Positions 18,233-27,132 of a stretch of DNA of 64,000 nt are shown here, piece by piece. The position numbers and the translations under genes are program-made. Position 1 is the stretch's first letter; each line of letters starts with the position of its first letter. The notes beneath the pieces are model-generated. The model was not told the origin of the DNA. It saw nothing but the letters and a program-made list of their open reading frames with translations, and did not search any database. Source of the stretch: Thalassoroseus pseudoceratinae (GTDB lineage Bacteria; Planctomycetota; Planctomycetia; Planctomycetales; Planctomycetaceae); NCBI RefSeq assembly GCF_011634775.1, contig NZ_JAALXT010000005.1, forward strand, positions 372,001-436,000. Reading direction: 5' to 3'.

Positions 18233-18266
18233 AATGATGGCAAGTGGCCCTTTGAGATCACCAGCG

Positions 18267-18680
18267 TTACTCGGGGATGTCGAATGTGTATTCCGATGTC
18301 TCGCTGGGAATGGTGAGGTGGAAGGGCGTCGTCTTCGCACTTCGATAAGACGCCGGGATCTTGAGAATGTTTGGAGCCGCGGCCGACGGACTACCTTCGG
18401 TTGGTGGCAACGGATCGGCTGGCGGCGGTAGAACCACGACTTGATAAGTCCCATGAGCGACATGCTCCAATTCGACAGTACTCTCGGCATTCAGCACACC
18501 GCCGCCGCCTTCACCGGTTGCATCGTTGACGAGATTCAACTCGGCACCGGGAAGCAATTGGCCGTTCCGTGTCACCGTCACTTGGACCGCACTTCGCGGC
18601 TTGTCCGAGTGTGGCACGGATGCACCACATCCGGACACGACGAACACCAACGAAATGACACCGAGTATCGTAAGTCGCAT
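18267..18680 (-). CDS. Small lipoprotein, partner of DUF1559 copy 2
   Basis: About 137 residues from ATG 18680, which gives a compact lipoprotein signal MRLTILGVISLVFVVSGC with lipobox VSGC. In-frame starts at 18707 and 18725 would add up to 15 residues (18707 has GGAG 11 bases upstream). The mature part is a beta-rich, transthyretin-like fold: VQVTVTRNGQLLPGAELNLV ... VELEHVAHGTYQVVVLPP, followed by a Pro-rich loop and a C-terminal strand. It lies directly downstream of DUF1559 copy 2 and probably forms one transcript ending at the terminator at 18194-18232. Same order as the pair at 14031-15771. Confidence 0.82.
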   Translation of the reverse strand: MRLTILGVISLVFVVSGCGASVPHSDKPRSAVQVTVTRNGQLLPGAELNLVNDATGEGGGGVLNAESTVELEHVAHGTYQVVVLPPPADPLPPTEGSPSAAAPNILKIPASYRSAKTTPFHLTIPSETSEYTFDIPE

Positions 18681-18776
18681 TCCGAACTGATGCACATGAG
18701 GAATCATAAGCTGTTGAATCTCCATCGCTTTTTGTTTTCGGCAAGTTGAACGGGCAGGGAATTGAGTTCGCATGGG

Positions 18777-19820
18777 TTACAGCTCGTTCGTGATGACTTG
18801 GCCATCGTCCCGCACCGAAAGCCTCCGGAGGGTATCCATGTCGATACTCTCAGGAATGAAGCGAACCGAACCATCGGTCAGGAGAATCTGAATCCCACCG
18901 GGGTGGAACGAATTCAAAATCGTGTTGACTTCAAAGCCGTGTTCACTCGATGCCGGTGATGGGGCACCGCTCAACCAGTAGGCGTTTGGCGGATACCGAA
19001 CGGTGGTCAGACCGCCGGTGTAGCCGCTGCTGTAGGTGAGATTGGAAATTGCCAAGCTGGGTGTCCAGGCGTTGGAACCATCGGTCGTGTTGACGGTGTT
19101 GGTCGCCAACCCGTGCCAACCACCAAGTGGATTGTTGCTCTTTTCTTCACCATCGACTTGCCCGGATTGTTCGGCGACGATCATCGTGTTGGATGCGCCG
19201 TCGATGCAGTCCCGAAGTCGCTTGCTGCGGAAGACGACGAGCATGCCGTTCTCACAGTACGTTCCACCTTGGACGGCGTTGTCGGCGGAACAAACTGAGG
19301 TGCGGCCGGCGGGATCCGGTGTTGCACCGGCAATACCCACGTAATCCGGTAGTTGGCCGTTGCTGTCGGCGTACTGCATTTGAGCGTGGTTGTCCGCCGG
19401 GAACGGGCTGGACGGGCACTGAAACGCGGGAACGACAAGCGTTTCCAGAACTTCGTTTCCACCAGAGTACGCATACGAGTACCCCCGGAAGTTGCCGGTG
19501 GAGTGGTTCATCGAATCGTACGCGTTTTTCTGTTCCAGATAGGGCAGCAACCCGATTCGCCAGTTGGGTTTGACTGTGCTCTCGCGATTGCCGATCGGAA
19601 ACGCCGAATGGGTCCCATGATAGTTGTGCAACGCCAGCCCGATCTGCTTCATATTGTTCTTACACTGCGTTCGCCGGGCAGCTTCACGGGCCTGTTGAAC
19701 AGCGGGGAGCAGCAACGCGATCAGAATGGCGATAATCGCAATCACCACTAAGAGTTCGATCAGTGTGAATCCACTTCGGTGTGGACGGTGTGCGTCAGGC
19801 GGGCACGGCATGGGTGGCAT
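18777..19820 (-). CDS. DUF1559 pseudopilin-like protein (copy 2)
   Basis: 347 residues. The prepilin-like N-terminus [20 protein letters not shown] runs into [20 protein letters not shown], then NMKQIGLALHNYHGTHSAFP, a central DGASNTMIVAEQSGQ and the C-terminal FHPGGIQILLTDGSVRFIPE, all DUF1559 landmarks. ATG 19820 was used; ATG 19811 is also possible, and neither has a strong Shine-Dalgarno. A 9-bp hairpin sits in the leader at 19854-19877. The partner lipoprotein gene begins about 96 bases after its stop. The function of the family is not established. Confidence 0.94.
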   Translation of the reverse strand: MPPMPCPPDAHRPHRSGFTLIELLVVIAIIAILIALLLPAVQQAREAARRTQCKNNMKQIGLALHNYHGTHSAFPIGNRESTVKPNWRIGLLPYLEQKNAYDSMNHSTGNFRGYSYAYSGGNEVLETLVVPAFQCPSSPFPADNHAQMQYADSNGQLPDYVGIAGATPDPAGRTSVCSADNAVQGGTYCENGMLVVFRSKRLRDCIDGASNTMIVAEQSGQVDGEEKSNNPLGGWHGLATNTVNTTDGSNAWTPSLAISNLTYSSGYTGGLTTVRYPPNAYWLSGAPSPASSEHGFEVNTILNSFHPGGIQILLTDGSVRFIPESIDMDTLRRLSVRDDGQVITNEL

Positions 19821-19853
19821 CCCAAAGGTGAGAGTTCAAGGCAGTTGTTACTG

Positions 19854-19877
19854 TCTTCGAGAAGTGTCTCTCGAAGA
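19854..19877 (-). promoter_or_regulatory. Leader hairpin upstream of DUF1559 copy 2
   Basis: Perfect 9-bp inverted repeat TCTTCGAGA / TCTCGAAGA with a 6-base loop, 34 bases before the ATG on the minus strand. It has no T-run, so it is not a terminator. It could stabilise the mRNA or be a protein site. The other two DUF1559 leaders do not show the same hairpin. Confidence 0.45.
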
Positions 19878-20091
19878 AGCGGGGGTTGTATACATCTGCA
19901 ACTCACATGCCGAGACCAACACCCTTCACCCCAATTCCCACAAACCCATTTCACAAAACACCTTATGTCATTCCGCAAAGAACACCGTCGTTTCATGGTG
20001 CCTATTTGTGCGGCGAAGTGCCACGAACTCATGCACAACAACTGATTCTTTGATACGTCTCCCTTCCGAGTGATTAGCGAAGTTCCGATGG

Positions 20092-20123
20092 CAAAAGAAA
20101 AACCGCCGGGGAACCGGCGGTTT
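20092..20123 (-). terminator. Intrinsic terminator of the mqnD-like gene
   Basis: Perfect 10-bp arms AAACCGCCGG (20100-20109) and CCGGCGGTTT (20114-20123) with a 4-base loop. On the minus strand the stem runs into TTTTTCTTTTGC. It lies 25 bases after the stop codon. Confidence 0.9.
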
Positions 20124-20148
20124 GACGAGTTGCACCTTGAGATGTGAG

Positions 20149-21000
20149 TTACCCGATGAACTCCAAGGCGACCGGGTTTGGAATGACACCTGCATCGTGG
20201 GCTTGTTTCAGCAGTTCAGCCACAGCTTCGCGGCCGCGTTCGCCGAAGTCGAGCGTCCAATCGTTGACGTACATCCCCACGAATTTGTCGGCTTTGCCGG
20301 TGTCCAAATCGCGACCGTATTGCAGGGCGTAGTCGAGGGCTTCCTGACGGTGATCGAGCCCATACTGAATGCTCTGCTTCAGCAATACCGTCACTTCTTC
20401 CATCACTTCTTGGCCAAGGTCTTTGCGAATCGCGTTCGCTCCCAACGGCAACGGCAAGCCGGTTCGCTCGTACCACCATTGGCCCATGTCGACAACCAAA
20501 TGCAACCCCTGATCCCCATAGGTCAACTGACCTTCATGGATGATCAAACCAGCATCGACTTTCTCTTGCTCGACGAGATTCAGAATTTCATCGAAGGGAT
20601 GAACTTCCGGAGTGAAATCGTCACCGAGCAAAAGTTTGAGCGTCAAGAACGCTGTTGTCAGTGTGCCAGGAACGGCAATTTTTTTGCCGCGGAGTTGTTC
20701 GATGTCCATCGGTTCCCGCGTAACGACCATGGGGCCGTATTGATCCCCCATGCTTGCCCCACAGGCGCACAGTGCGTAGCGGTCGGTTAGGTAGGCATAA
20801 CCGTGCAAGCTGACGGCGGTAAGTTCCAACTCGGCATTGAGTGCCCGACGGTTCAGCGTTTCAATGTCTTGCAGCGTGTGCGTGAACTCGTACCGTCCGG
20901 TTTCGATTTTGTCGTTTGCCAACGCATGGAACATGAACGCATCATCAGGATCCGGGCTATGGCCGACGTTAATTTGGATTTTGGTTTCGGTGGCAGTCAT
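20149..21000 (-). CDS. mqnD: 1,4-dihydroxy-6-naphthoate synthase (menaquinone, futalosine pathway)
   Basis: 283 residues from ATG 20998-21000; the longer frame to 21204 runs over upstream non-family sequence. Typical of MqnD: INVGHSPDPDDAFMFHALAN at the N-terminus, VSLHGYAYLTDRYALCACGA, GKKIAVPGTLTTAFLTLKLL and LIIHEGQLTYGDQGLHLVVD. The fold is a periplasmic-binding-protein-like two-domain structure. MqnD converts cyclic dehypoxanthine futalosine to 1,4-dihydroxy-6-naphthoate in the alternative menaquinone pathway. The related MqnA enzyme is similar; the SPDPDDAFM motif favours MqnD. The gene stands alone, with its own terminator, so other mqn genes must lie elsewhere. Confidence 0.88.
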   Translation of the reverse strand: MTATETKIQINVGHSPDPDDAFMFHALANDKIETGRYEFTHTLQDIETLNRRALNAELELTAVSLHGYAYLTDRYALCACGASMGDQYGPMVVTREPMDIEQLRGKKIAVPGTLTTAFLTLKLLLGDDFTPEVHPFDEILNLVEQEKVDAGLIIHEGQLTYGDQGLHLVVDMGQWWYERTGLPLPLGANAIRKDLGQEVMEEVTVLLKQSIQYGLDHRQEALDYALQYGRDLDTGKADKFVGMYVNDWTLDFGERGREAVAELLKQAHDAGVIPNPVALEFIG

Positions 21001-21230
21001 GGTGATCTCGGCCTGTCTTTCACAGTTCGAACGGGAGACACGAAATATGGAGAGGGTAGAGAGTGGTGGGTCGAGAGTGCAAGAACTCGATCGTCTCCAC
21101 ACTCGACCCTCAACTCTCCACCTTCGCCGCAACGGCGGCTTGTCGGATTCTAGGCCAATCCGATACGATAGCCCACCGTGTTGAGCTGGAAAGTTGGTTT
21201 TCACACCGGATTGGACCGCAGGACGCGTCG

Positions 21231-23156
21231 ATGATTTTGCTCACTGTTCGTGATTTGTCTCGGCAATTTGACCGCGATCCGGTGTTCTCCGGCGTGACAT
21301 TCGATGTCCGCCCCGGTGAACGCATCGGGCTGGTGGGGCCGAACGGCACTGGAAAATCGACGTTACTCAATGTCCTTTGTGGAATTGATCATTCCGATAC
21401 CGGCAGCATCGAGAAACATCCTGCCGCCGAAATTGCCAAGCTCGAGCAGGAAGCTCATTTCGAGCCCGGTCGAACATTGATCGAGGAAGCCCGCGCGGGG
21501 TTGGCACATCTGTACGGCTTGCAGCAGGAATCCATCGACATCGCGGAGAAGATGGGGACCGTTAGCGGAGTTGAATTGGAGCGACTCCAAAAACGGTACG
21601 ATGTGCTGCAACACGAACTCGAAAAACACGATGCGTACCACATTGATCACCGCGTCGAGGAAGTTTTAACGGGGTTGGGCTTTTCGCCGGAAGAGTACGA
21701 TCGGCCGCTGGTGAGTTTCAGCGGCGGACAGCAAAACCGGGCGTTGTTGGCTCGGCTGTTGCTCCGGGCTCCCGAATTGATGTTGCTCGACGAACCCACA
21801 AACCACCTCGACATCGCCGCGACCGAGTGGCTGGAAGGATGGTTGGCCCGCACGAACGATCGCGGTTTGATTCTGGTCAGTCACGATCGCTTCTTTCTCG
21901 ATCGGGTGACGAATCGCATTCTCGAACTGCACGGTGGGAAACTCAACGATTACAAAGGCAACTTCTCCGCCTACTGGCAGCAACGCGGCGAGCGGCAGAA
22001 AGTCGCTCAGCGAACGGCCGAGAAACAGCAGGAATACGTCGCTCGTCAAGAAGACTTCATCCGCCGCAATCAATATGGGCAAAAACATGCGCAAGCGGCG
22101 GATCGAAAGAAGAAGTTGGAACGGTTGGAAACAGTCGAGACCATTGACGATTTCTTCGAACTTCCAATGGGCTTTCCCAAACCAACGCGAGCCGGTGATT
22201 GGGTGATCGACACCGAAGATGTCTCGCAGGGGTTCGACGACAATCCGCCGCTGTTCCAAGATTTCACCCTCCGCATTCTGCGAGGAAACCGCGTGGGGAT
22301 TCTCGGCCCGAACGGCAGCGGCAAAACGACTTTGCTGCGAACACTCATCGGGGAATTCCCTCCAAAGACCGGCAACATTCGGTTCGGGGCGAATGTGCAG
22401 ATCGCGTATTACGACCAGCAGTTGAGTAGCGTCGATCCAAGCAAATCGGCAATTGAAGCGACACGCCCCGCGAATAAACCGGAAATGACACCCGGCGAGC
22501 TCCGCAGCATTTTGGCCCGGTTCGGCATCCGTGGCGAGCAGGCTCGGCAAGATGTCGGTAGCATGAGCGGTGGTGAGAAAAGCAAAGTCGCACTCGCCAG
22601 AATCGCGGCCCTCGATGCGAATTTGCTCATCCTCGACGAACCGACAAACCACCTCGATTTGTGGGCGAGATCGTCGCTGGAAGAAACGCTCAAGACGTAC
22701 GAAGGGACGATTCTGTTCGTCAGCCACGACCGGTATTTCGTCAATCAAGTGGCGGAAAGTGTGATCGTGTTGGAGCCAGATGGTTGGCGGTATCACGAGG
22801 GGAATTACTCGGATTTCACCGCCTTCCGGGAAAATCGTGCGGCTGAAGCGGCGGCCATCGAAGCGGCTCAGAAACCACCCGAGAAGAAACCCGCCCAAAC
22901 GCCGCAATCGTCCACAGAGAAATCCTCGAACAACAAGAAGCGGAAACGAAAGTTCGCCTATCGGAAAGTTTCCGACTTGGAAACCGACATCGCCGAGACC
23001 GAGGAACTCATCGAGCGACTTCAGGCCGAACTCAGTGACCCCGAGACGCATCGCGACGGCGACCGTGTGAAAGAAACAATGGAAGCCTACGACGACGCCA
23101 CCAATCGGTTGGAAGAGCTTTATGAACACTGGGAAGAAGCGGTGGAGTTGAACTAA
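21231..23156 (+). CDS. ABC-F family ATPase (Uup-like)
   Basis: 641 residues from ATG 21231 (MILLTVRDLSRQF); an open frame upstream to 21063 is not family-like. Two ABC domains in one chain without membrane segments. First: Walker A GPNGTGKST, signature SFSGGQQNRALLARLL, Walker B LMLLDEPTNHLDI. Second: GPNGSGKTT, SMSGGEKSKVALARI, LLILDEPTNHLDL. An interdomain linker of about 80 residues is basic and helical (P-site tRNA interaction motif in the family). The C-terminus has a Pro/Lys-rich hinge and a coiled coil (ETDIAETEELIERLQAEL), like the Uup C-terminal domain that binds nucleic acid. ABC-F proteins act on ribosomes. Its stop overlaps the start of the next gene by one base. Confidence 0.93.
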   Translation: MILLTVRDLSRQFDRDPVFSGVTFDVRPGERIGLVGPNGTGKSTLLNVLCGIDHSDTGSIEKHPAAEIAKLEQEAHFEPGRTLIEEARAGLAHLYGLQQESIDIAEKMGTVSGVELERLQKRYDVLQHELEKHDAYHIDHRVEEVLTGLGFSPEEYDRPLVSFSGGQQNRALLARLLLRAPELMLLDEPTNHLDIAATEWLEGWLARTNDRGLILVSHDRFFLDRVTNRILELHGGKLNDYKGNFSAYWQQRGERQKVAQRTAEKQQEYVARQEDFIRRNQYGQKHAQAADRKKKLERLETVETIDDFFELPMGFPKPTRAGDWVIDTEDVSQGFDDNPPLFQDFTLRILRGNRVGILGPNGSGKTTLLRTLIGEFPPKTGNIRFGANVQIAYYDQQLSSVDPSKSAIEATRPANKPEMTPGELRSILARFGIRGEQARQDVGSMSGGEKSKVALARIAALDANLLILDEPTNHLDLWARSSLEETLKTYEGTILFVSHDRYFVNQVAESVIVLEPDGWRYHEGNYSDFTAFRENRAAEAAAIEAAQKPPEKKPAQTPQSSTEKSSNNKKRKRKFAYRKVSDLETDIAETEELIERLQAELSDPETHRDGDRVKETMEAYDDATNRLEELYEHWEEAVELN

Positions 23157-24295
23157 TGCCCCAAACTTACGATGCAATCGTGCTTGGCGTCGGTGGTGTG
23201 GGCAGTGCGGCTTTGTACCAACTCGCTTCGCGTGGACTGCGGGTCCTGGGGATCGATCGCTTTGGCATCGCCCATGACCAAGGCAGTTCGCATGGGGAAA
23301 CTCGCGTCATTCGACAGGCGTATTTTGAGCATCCCGATTATGTCCCGTTGCTGCGACATGCGTATCGGTTGTGGGATCAACTAGAGAAAGAAGCGGAGTC
23401 GGAACTCTTTCACCGAGTCGGTTTGATGCTCTGCGGACCAGCCGACGGCGAAGCGATTCCAGGCGTGAAGTTGGCGGCCGAGCGTTACGGTGTGGATATC
23501 GAAACGCTCTCGATGACCGATGCCCAAAAGCGGTTTCGTGGTTTCCAGTTTCCGGAAGAAACCGAAGTCATCTTCGAACCGGACGCGGGGTTTCTCGAAG
23601 TCGAAAACTGCGTTCGAACCCACATTGAGCTGGCAAAGCAGAAGGGGGCGCAACTGCGTGTCGGGGAGAGCGTCAAGGGATGGCAGAGCGAATCGAATAG
23701 CAGCGTCCGCGTGACGACAACCACTGGCGAATACCACGCCGGTTCGCTGATCATCTCAGCCGGGGCTTGGGCGAGTGAATGGTTGAACGCTCTGGAGATT
23801 CCTTTGACCGTCTTGCGGAAAGTCATGCTCTGGTTCGCGGTGCAAACCGCCGAGTACGACGAAATCCAACGCACGCCGGTGTTCTACTTTGAACGCCCTG
23901 ACGGCACCTTCTTCGCACCGCCGTGTTCCGATGGGCAGACGATTCGACTGGTGAAACACGACGGCGGCGAAACCGTGACCAATCCGTTGACGGTCGATCG
24001 GGACCTGAAACCAAACGATGTCAAACCCCTCGTCAAATTCGTCCGCGAGACACTGCCGGGCTTGGATCCCCTCCCGACGCGACACGGCGTATGTCTCTAC
24101 ACCATGTCGCCGGATGGGCACTTTCTTGTCGATCGGCACCCGGATCACGAAAAAGTCGTCTTCGCCGCCGGACTTTCCGGGCACGGCTTCAAATTCGCCA
24201 GCGTCCTGGGAGCCGCCCTTGTAGACTTGGCAATCGACGGCAAAACCGACTTGCCGATCGGATTCCTCGGGACCGACCGATTCCAAAACTTATAA
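23156..24295 (+). CDS. FAD-dependent N-methyl amino acid oxidase (SolA/monomeric sarcosine oxidase family)
   Basis: 379 residues. Rossmann motif near the N-terminus DAIVLGVGGVGSAALYQLAS, then the family signature GSSHGETRVIRQAYFEHPDY. Cys about residue 313 in HGVCLYTMSPDGHF aligns with the cysteine that binds FAD covalently in monomeric sarcosine oxidase and N-methyltryptophan oxidase, and AGLSGHGFKFASVLG follows as expected. The reaction would be oxidative demethylation of a secondary or tertiary N-methyl amino acid, releasing formaldehyde and H2O2; substrate is not predictable. The ATG overlaps the TAA of the ABC-F gene (TAATG), which suggests coupled translation. Confidence 0.9.
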   Translation: MPQTYDAIVLGVGGVGSAALYQLASRGLRVLGIDRFGIAHDQGSSHGETRVIRQAYFEHPDYVPLLRHAYRLWDQLEKEAESELFHRVGLMLCGPADGEAIPGVKLAAERYGVDIETLSMTDAQKRFRGFQFPEETEVIFEPDAGFLEVENCVRTHIELAKQKGAQLRVGESVKGWQSESNSSVRVTTTTGEYHAGSLIISAGAWASEWLNALEIPLTVLRKVMLWFAVQTAEYDEIQRTPVFYFERPDGTFFAPPCSDGQTIRLVKHDGGETVTNPLTVDRDLKPNDVKPLVKFVRETLPGLDPLPTRHGVCLYTMSPDGHFLVDRHPDHEKVVFAAGLSGHGFKFASVLGAALVDLAIDGKTDLPIGFLGTDRFQNL

Positions 24296-24319
24296 GTCCA
24301 AATGGACACCTCGCCAGCC

Positions 24320-25726
24320 TTACGCTTTTGCGAGGAGTGTTTCAATTCCGCCAGTGAGAATGGTATCGATCTGCGGATCGCACCACGCCACACTCACGGC
24401 ATAACCACCTTGCGGGTACGCTTCCTTGGTCGGAATGTACCACGGACCGCCATCACCATAGGCGGCACATGCAACGAACCGCTTCGGTGCGAATTTCTGT
24501 GCCCGCAACTGGTATTCAATGAAACTCTCCGAAGGCAAATGCAGCAGCGAAACATCGTTGACATGCAATCCGGAAAGCGTGATCGGAATCTGTTTCTGAT
24601 ATCGACGAATCCATGCCACCGTGTAGGACGGACGATTGCGACTCACCACACGGTTCGATGAATCCTCGATCTGTTTCATGATCTCGTCTTCATCGAATCG
24701 CGGATTCGGCGGCGGCAAAATATCCTCTGTGACCCACGCCAACGATGTGATCGGCTCCGGCTTCAACGCGGCTTCGGAGGCAACCATGCCATCGTAGATT
24801 CGTTGAGTCAGAACGGGACGCATTTCCTTGGAGCCATCGTTGTATTTGCCCGCCCCGATGTTCCCGCCGCAACCGTTGAAGTAAAGGTGCGTGCAATTCG
24901 GTTCGTCTTTCTGACGACGCTTCCGAGCCAGTCCGCAGAAGTCGGAACTCACGCGACCGTCACCGTAGTAACTCATCGGATGACAGGCGTAGTAATGGCA
25001 AGCGGCGATTTTCTCGTCGCCATCGTAGAACGCGACCGTCTTCAATTGCGGATCGATTAACCCTTCCGGCAATTTCTGATGTTCCGGATTTCGCGATGAA
25101 CTTCCCCGTTGCGAGACCACGGTGCCATCCGGCCCTAGAATGCGACGGTTCCCGGCCACTTTCTTGACTTTGGCTTCACCGCTGGCGATGTGCGTCACCT
25201 TCCGAGGATTCTGCACGGCTTCGGCGATGGCTTTCCGTCCCGCGTCCAAGCAGCGATTGAAGAATCCCAGCTCGACGATGTGCGGCAAATCTCCCTGAGC
25301 CAACACAATGCGTTCGGCTTCCAAGCATGCAAACGGTGCATTGTGCTGATGGACGCAGTGAACCGTCACGCGATCCACCGTCGTCCCGGCGGCTTCGGCC
25401 AACGCGGTTTTCCAAGCCACATGGGCTTCGTTGAGCAACCCCGTCCAATCGACCACACAGAACACGATCGGTTTTCCCGCCCCCAGAAGCACGAAGCCGA
25501 TCGCTTCGAGTGGGTCATCCACGCCAACCACAGGTTTGATCCAACCACCGCAAAGCGAATGCCCCATCGGTGGCGTGACATCGAACCGGAACGAAGCCAA
25601 ATGCAGATCGGACGGGTTCTCCGATGAGTCCTCGGAAAACGCAGCGTTGTTTGCCAACCATCCGGCCGATAACGCCGCCGAAGCCGTGCCCAAAAACGTC
25701 CGTCGATCAAGACGATGATTCATCAT
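24320..25726 (-). CDS. Exported neutral/alkaline ceramidase-like protein
   Basis: 468 residues from ATG 25724-25726; AGGA lies a few bases upstream and the next codon is also ATG. A Tat-type signal (LDRRTFLGTASAALSAGW) is followed by a domain resembling the N-terminal part of neutral/alkaline non-lysosomal ceramidases: FRFDVTPPMGHSLCGG, VVDWTGLLNEAHVAWK, VHCVHQHNAPFACLEAERI, then ACHYYACHPMSYYGDGRV and LYFNGCGGNIGAGKYNDG. The His residues in HQHNAP and YACHP match the zinc-ligand regions of the family. The C-terminal immunoglobulin-like domain of true ceramidases is not evident. Such proteins are common in planctomycetes; amidase activity on a lipid or sugar substrate is inference. Converges with the oxidase gene. 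Confidence 0.85.
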   Translation of the reverse strand: MMNHRLDRRTFLGTASAALSAGWLANNAAFSEDSSENPSDLHLASFRFDVTPPMGHSLCGGWIKPVVGVDDPLEAIGFVLLGAGKPIVFCVVDWTGLLNEAHVAWKTALAEAAGTTVDRVTVHCVHQHNAPFACLEAERIVLAQGDLPHIVELGFFNRCLDAGRKAIAEAVQNPRKVTHIASGEAKVKKVAGNRRILGPDGTVVSQRGSSSRNPEHQKLPEGLIDPQLKTVAFYDGDEKIAACHYYACHPMSYYGDGRVSSDFCGLARKRRQKDEPNCTHLYFNGCGGNIGAGKYNDGSKEMRPVLTQRIYDGMVASEAALKPEPITSLAWVTEDILPPPNPRFDEDEIMKQIEDSSNRVVSRNRPSYTVAWIRRYQKQIPITLSGLHVNDVSLLHLPSESFIEYQLRAQKFAPKRFVACAAYGDGGPWYIPTKEAYPQGGYAVSVAWCDPQIDTILTGGIETLLAKA

Positions 25727-25883
25727 TTCATTCCTACGTTGATCGCGAGAATATCCGCGATTTCTAGCAGATTCAGAGTACAAGAATCCGCGTGAGTCAG
25801 TACGCATCAACAATATGTTATCCGACATTACAGCTGTTGAAAACGCCGGACGATAGAGACTGAACTTTCCAATCGGAATTCCA

Positions 25884-26636
25884 TCACAGTGATGTCAACG
25901 ACGACTCCGGCTGATTCTCGGCGGTGTCGGATGAGGTCGGTTGGGACTGCGAACCAGTGTTATCGCTGAAGACAATACACATCGAAACGAGAAGTGCCGT
26001 CGAAGCAAACCAAACGGCCCGAGGAATCGTGTTGCTGGCGACCAGAAACTCGACTTTCTCGCCCGGCAGCAACGTTGACATGCACATCACATAACAGACC
26101 CCCGCCAAACCACCGCCGACAACTCCGCCCACAATCGAAGAGAAAACCGCCTTCCATCCGCGAACGACGAAACTCCGGGCCAGTCCCGCACCGAGTCCCG
26201 CCATCGCGACCATGGCAGCATGGGCCTGCAGAATGCCTTTCAAATCGCGGATAGATTCGGTCTCGTTTTGCATCAAGTAACTCCCCGCGAATCCGCCGCC
26301 GACTCCACAGGCAAGACTGATTACGGCTCCCAGAATCGTTAATCCGATCGCCTTACCCCAACCGACACGGCAACAACACGTGCAGATGCTGAGGGTCACG
26401 GCAAGTCCGAGACTCGCCATCGCGGCAACAAAGGCCGTATTCCGGGTTTCGACTTCGATGAAAGAAGCATCGTAACGGCCTTTCACCTCCGCGGGCACAT
26501 CGGAGGAAAGATCGTCGAACTTCTCCGACAATGTAAACACCGGATAAACAGCCTCGACAACGGCAAACACCACGCCCATCACAGCAAGCGCGGCCAGAAC
26601 CGAGAGCCATTTCCGTTTCGCAGAACATTCGATCAT
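25884..26636 (-). CDS. Glycine-rich multi-pass membrane protein, unknown
   Basis: About 250 residues from ATG 26634-26636 (MIECSAKRKWLSVLA), with GGGCTGA upstream; the frame is open to 26723. I do not recognise a family. Six hydrophobic segments are visible: about residues 10-32, 68-90, 97-122, 133-152, 160-185 and 200-220. The first loop (about 33-66) is hydrophilic and acidic. Segments 3 to 5 are Gly/Ala-rich (ACGVGGGFAGSYL; VGGVVGGGLAGVCYVMCMS), suggesting tight helix packing. The C-terminal tail is Ser/Thr/Gln-rich. It stands between the ceramidase-like gene and DUF1559 copy 3, all on the minus strand, with wide gaps, so no operon is implied. Confidence 0.72.
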   Translation of the reverse strand: MIECSAKRKWLSVLAALAVMGVVFAVVEAVYPVFTLSEKFDDLSSDVPAEVKGRYDASFIEVETRNTAFVAAMASLGLAVTLSICTCCCRVGWGKAIGLTILGAVISLACGVGGGFAGSYLMQNETESIRDLKGILQAHAAMVAMAGLGAGLARSFVVRGWKAVFSSIVGGVVGGGLAGVCYVMCMSTLLPGEKVEFLVASNTIPRAVWFASTALLVSMCIVFSDNTGSQSQPTSSDTAENQPESSLTSL

Positions 26637-27132
26637 CAAGTCAGCCCTTTCAATGCAAAAGCGCTTTCTTCGCGGTCGAAAATCGATCGTATGCCGATGG
26701 ACGCAACTCAGTTCACCGGCCACTCGAATCGAAGAATGCAGAACCGTTTATGCCATAACTCGATACGGGAAACCAGTGTGGATGTGCCGCAAAAGCAAAA
26801 GGAAGGACGGCGACAAAGCATTCACGTCGTTTCGACCGGGCGTGGGTCGACTGAGAAGTCGCAATGCGTTGGAGTCATTCAAGCGTCGCAAGCAACCAGA
26901 GCCTGTTTCGGCTCGATGATTCGTGCGAACAATATGCTGATCAGACGGGGTTCGATCTGCCTTGCCGGAAATGCGTCGGAACCATCACTCCGGCATCTCA
27001 ACGGTCTTTTCAACCAAGGCCGATCTCGACGAGAATCGAGATCGCCTCTGGCACAAATGGGGAAACCGGTGGTGTGCCAAGGCATGTCCCACATGCACCC
27101 GCCGGTCGTGTCACAAAAAAACGAGACTTGGC
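26637..27132. other. Intergenic region between DUF1559 copy 3 and the membrane protein
   Basis: 496 bases. A plus-strand open frame (26691-27197) lacks a ribosome binding site and family-like composition and runs into the antisense of DUF1559, so I do not call it. A 9-bp inverted repeat CGATCTCGA / TCGAGATCG lies at about 27023-27046, 90 bases after the DUF1559 stop, without a T-run. It may mark the transcript end. Confidence 0.45.

Larger units (their letters stand above)
19821..20148. other. Intergenic region between MqnD and DUF1559 copy 2
   Basis: 328 bases with no credible ORF. It contains the mqnD terminator at 20092-20123 and the leader hairpin at 19854-19877, both described separately. 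Nothing else can be supported. Confidence 0.6.

Noticed and set aside
21666-23177. 503-codon open frame antisense to the ABC-F gene
   Set aside because: Composition (many Phe, Val, His from reversed codons) is that of a shadow frame; the plus-strand gene has every ABC-F motif.
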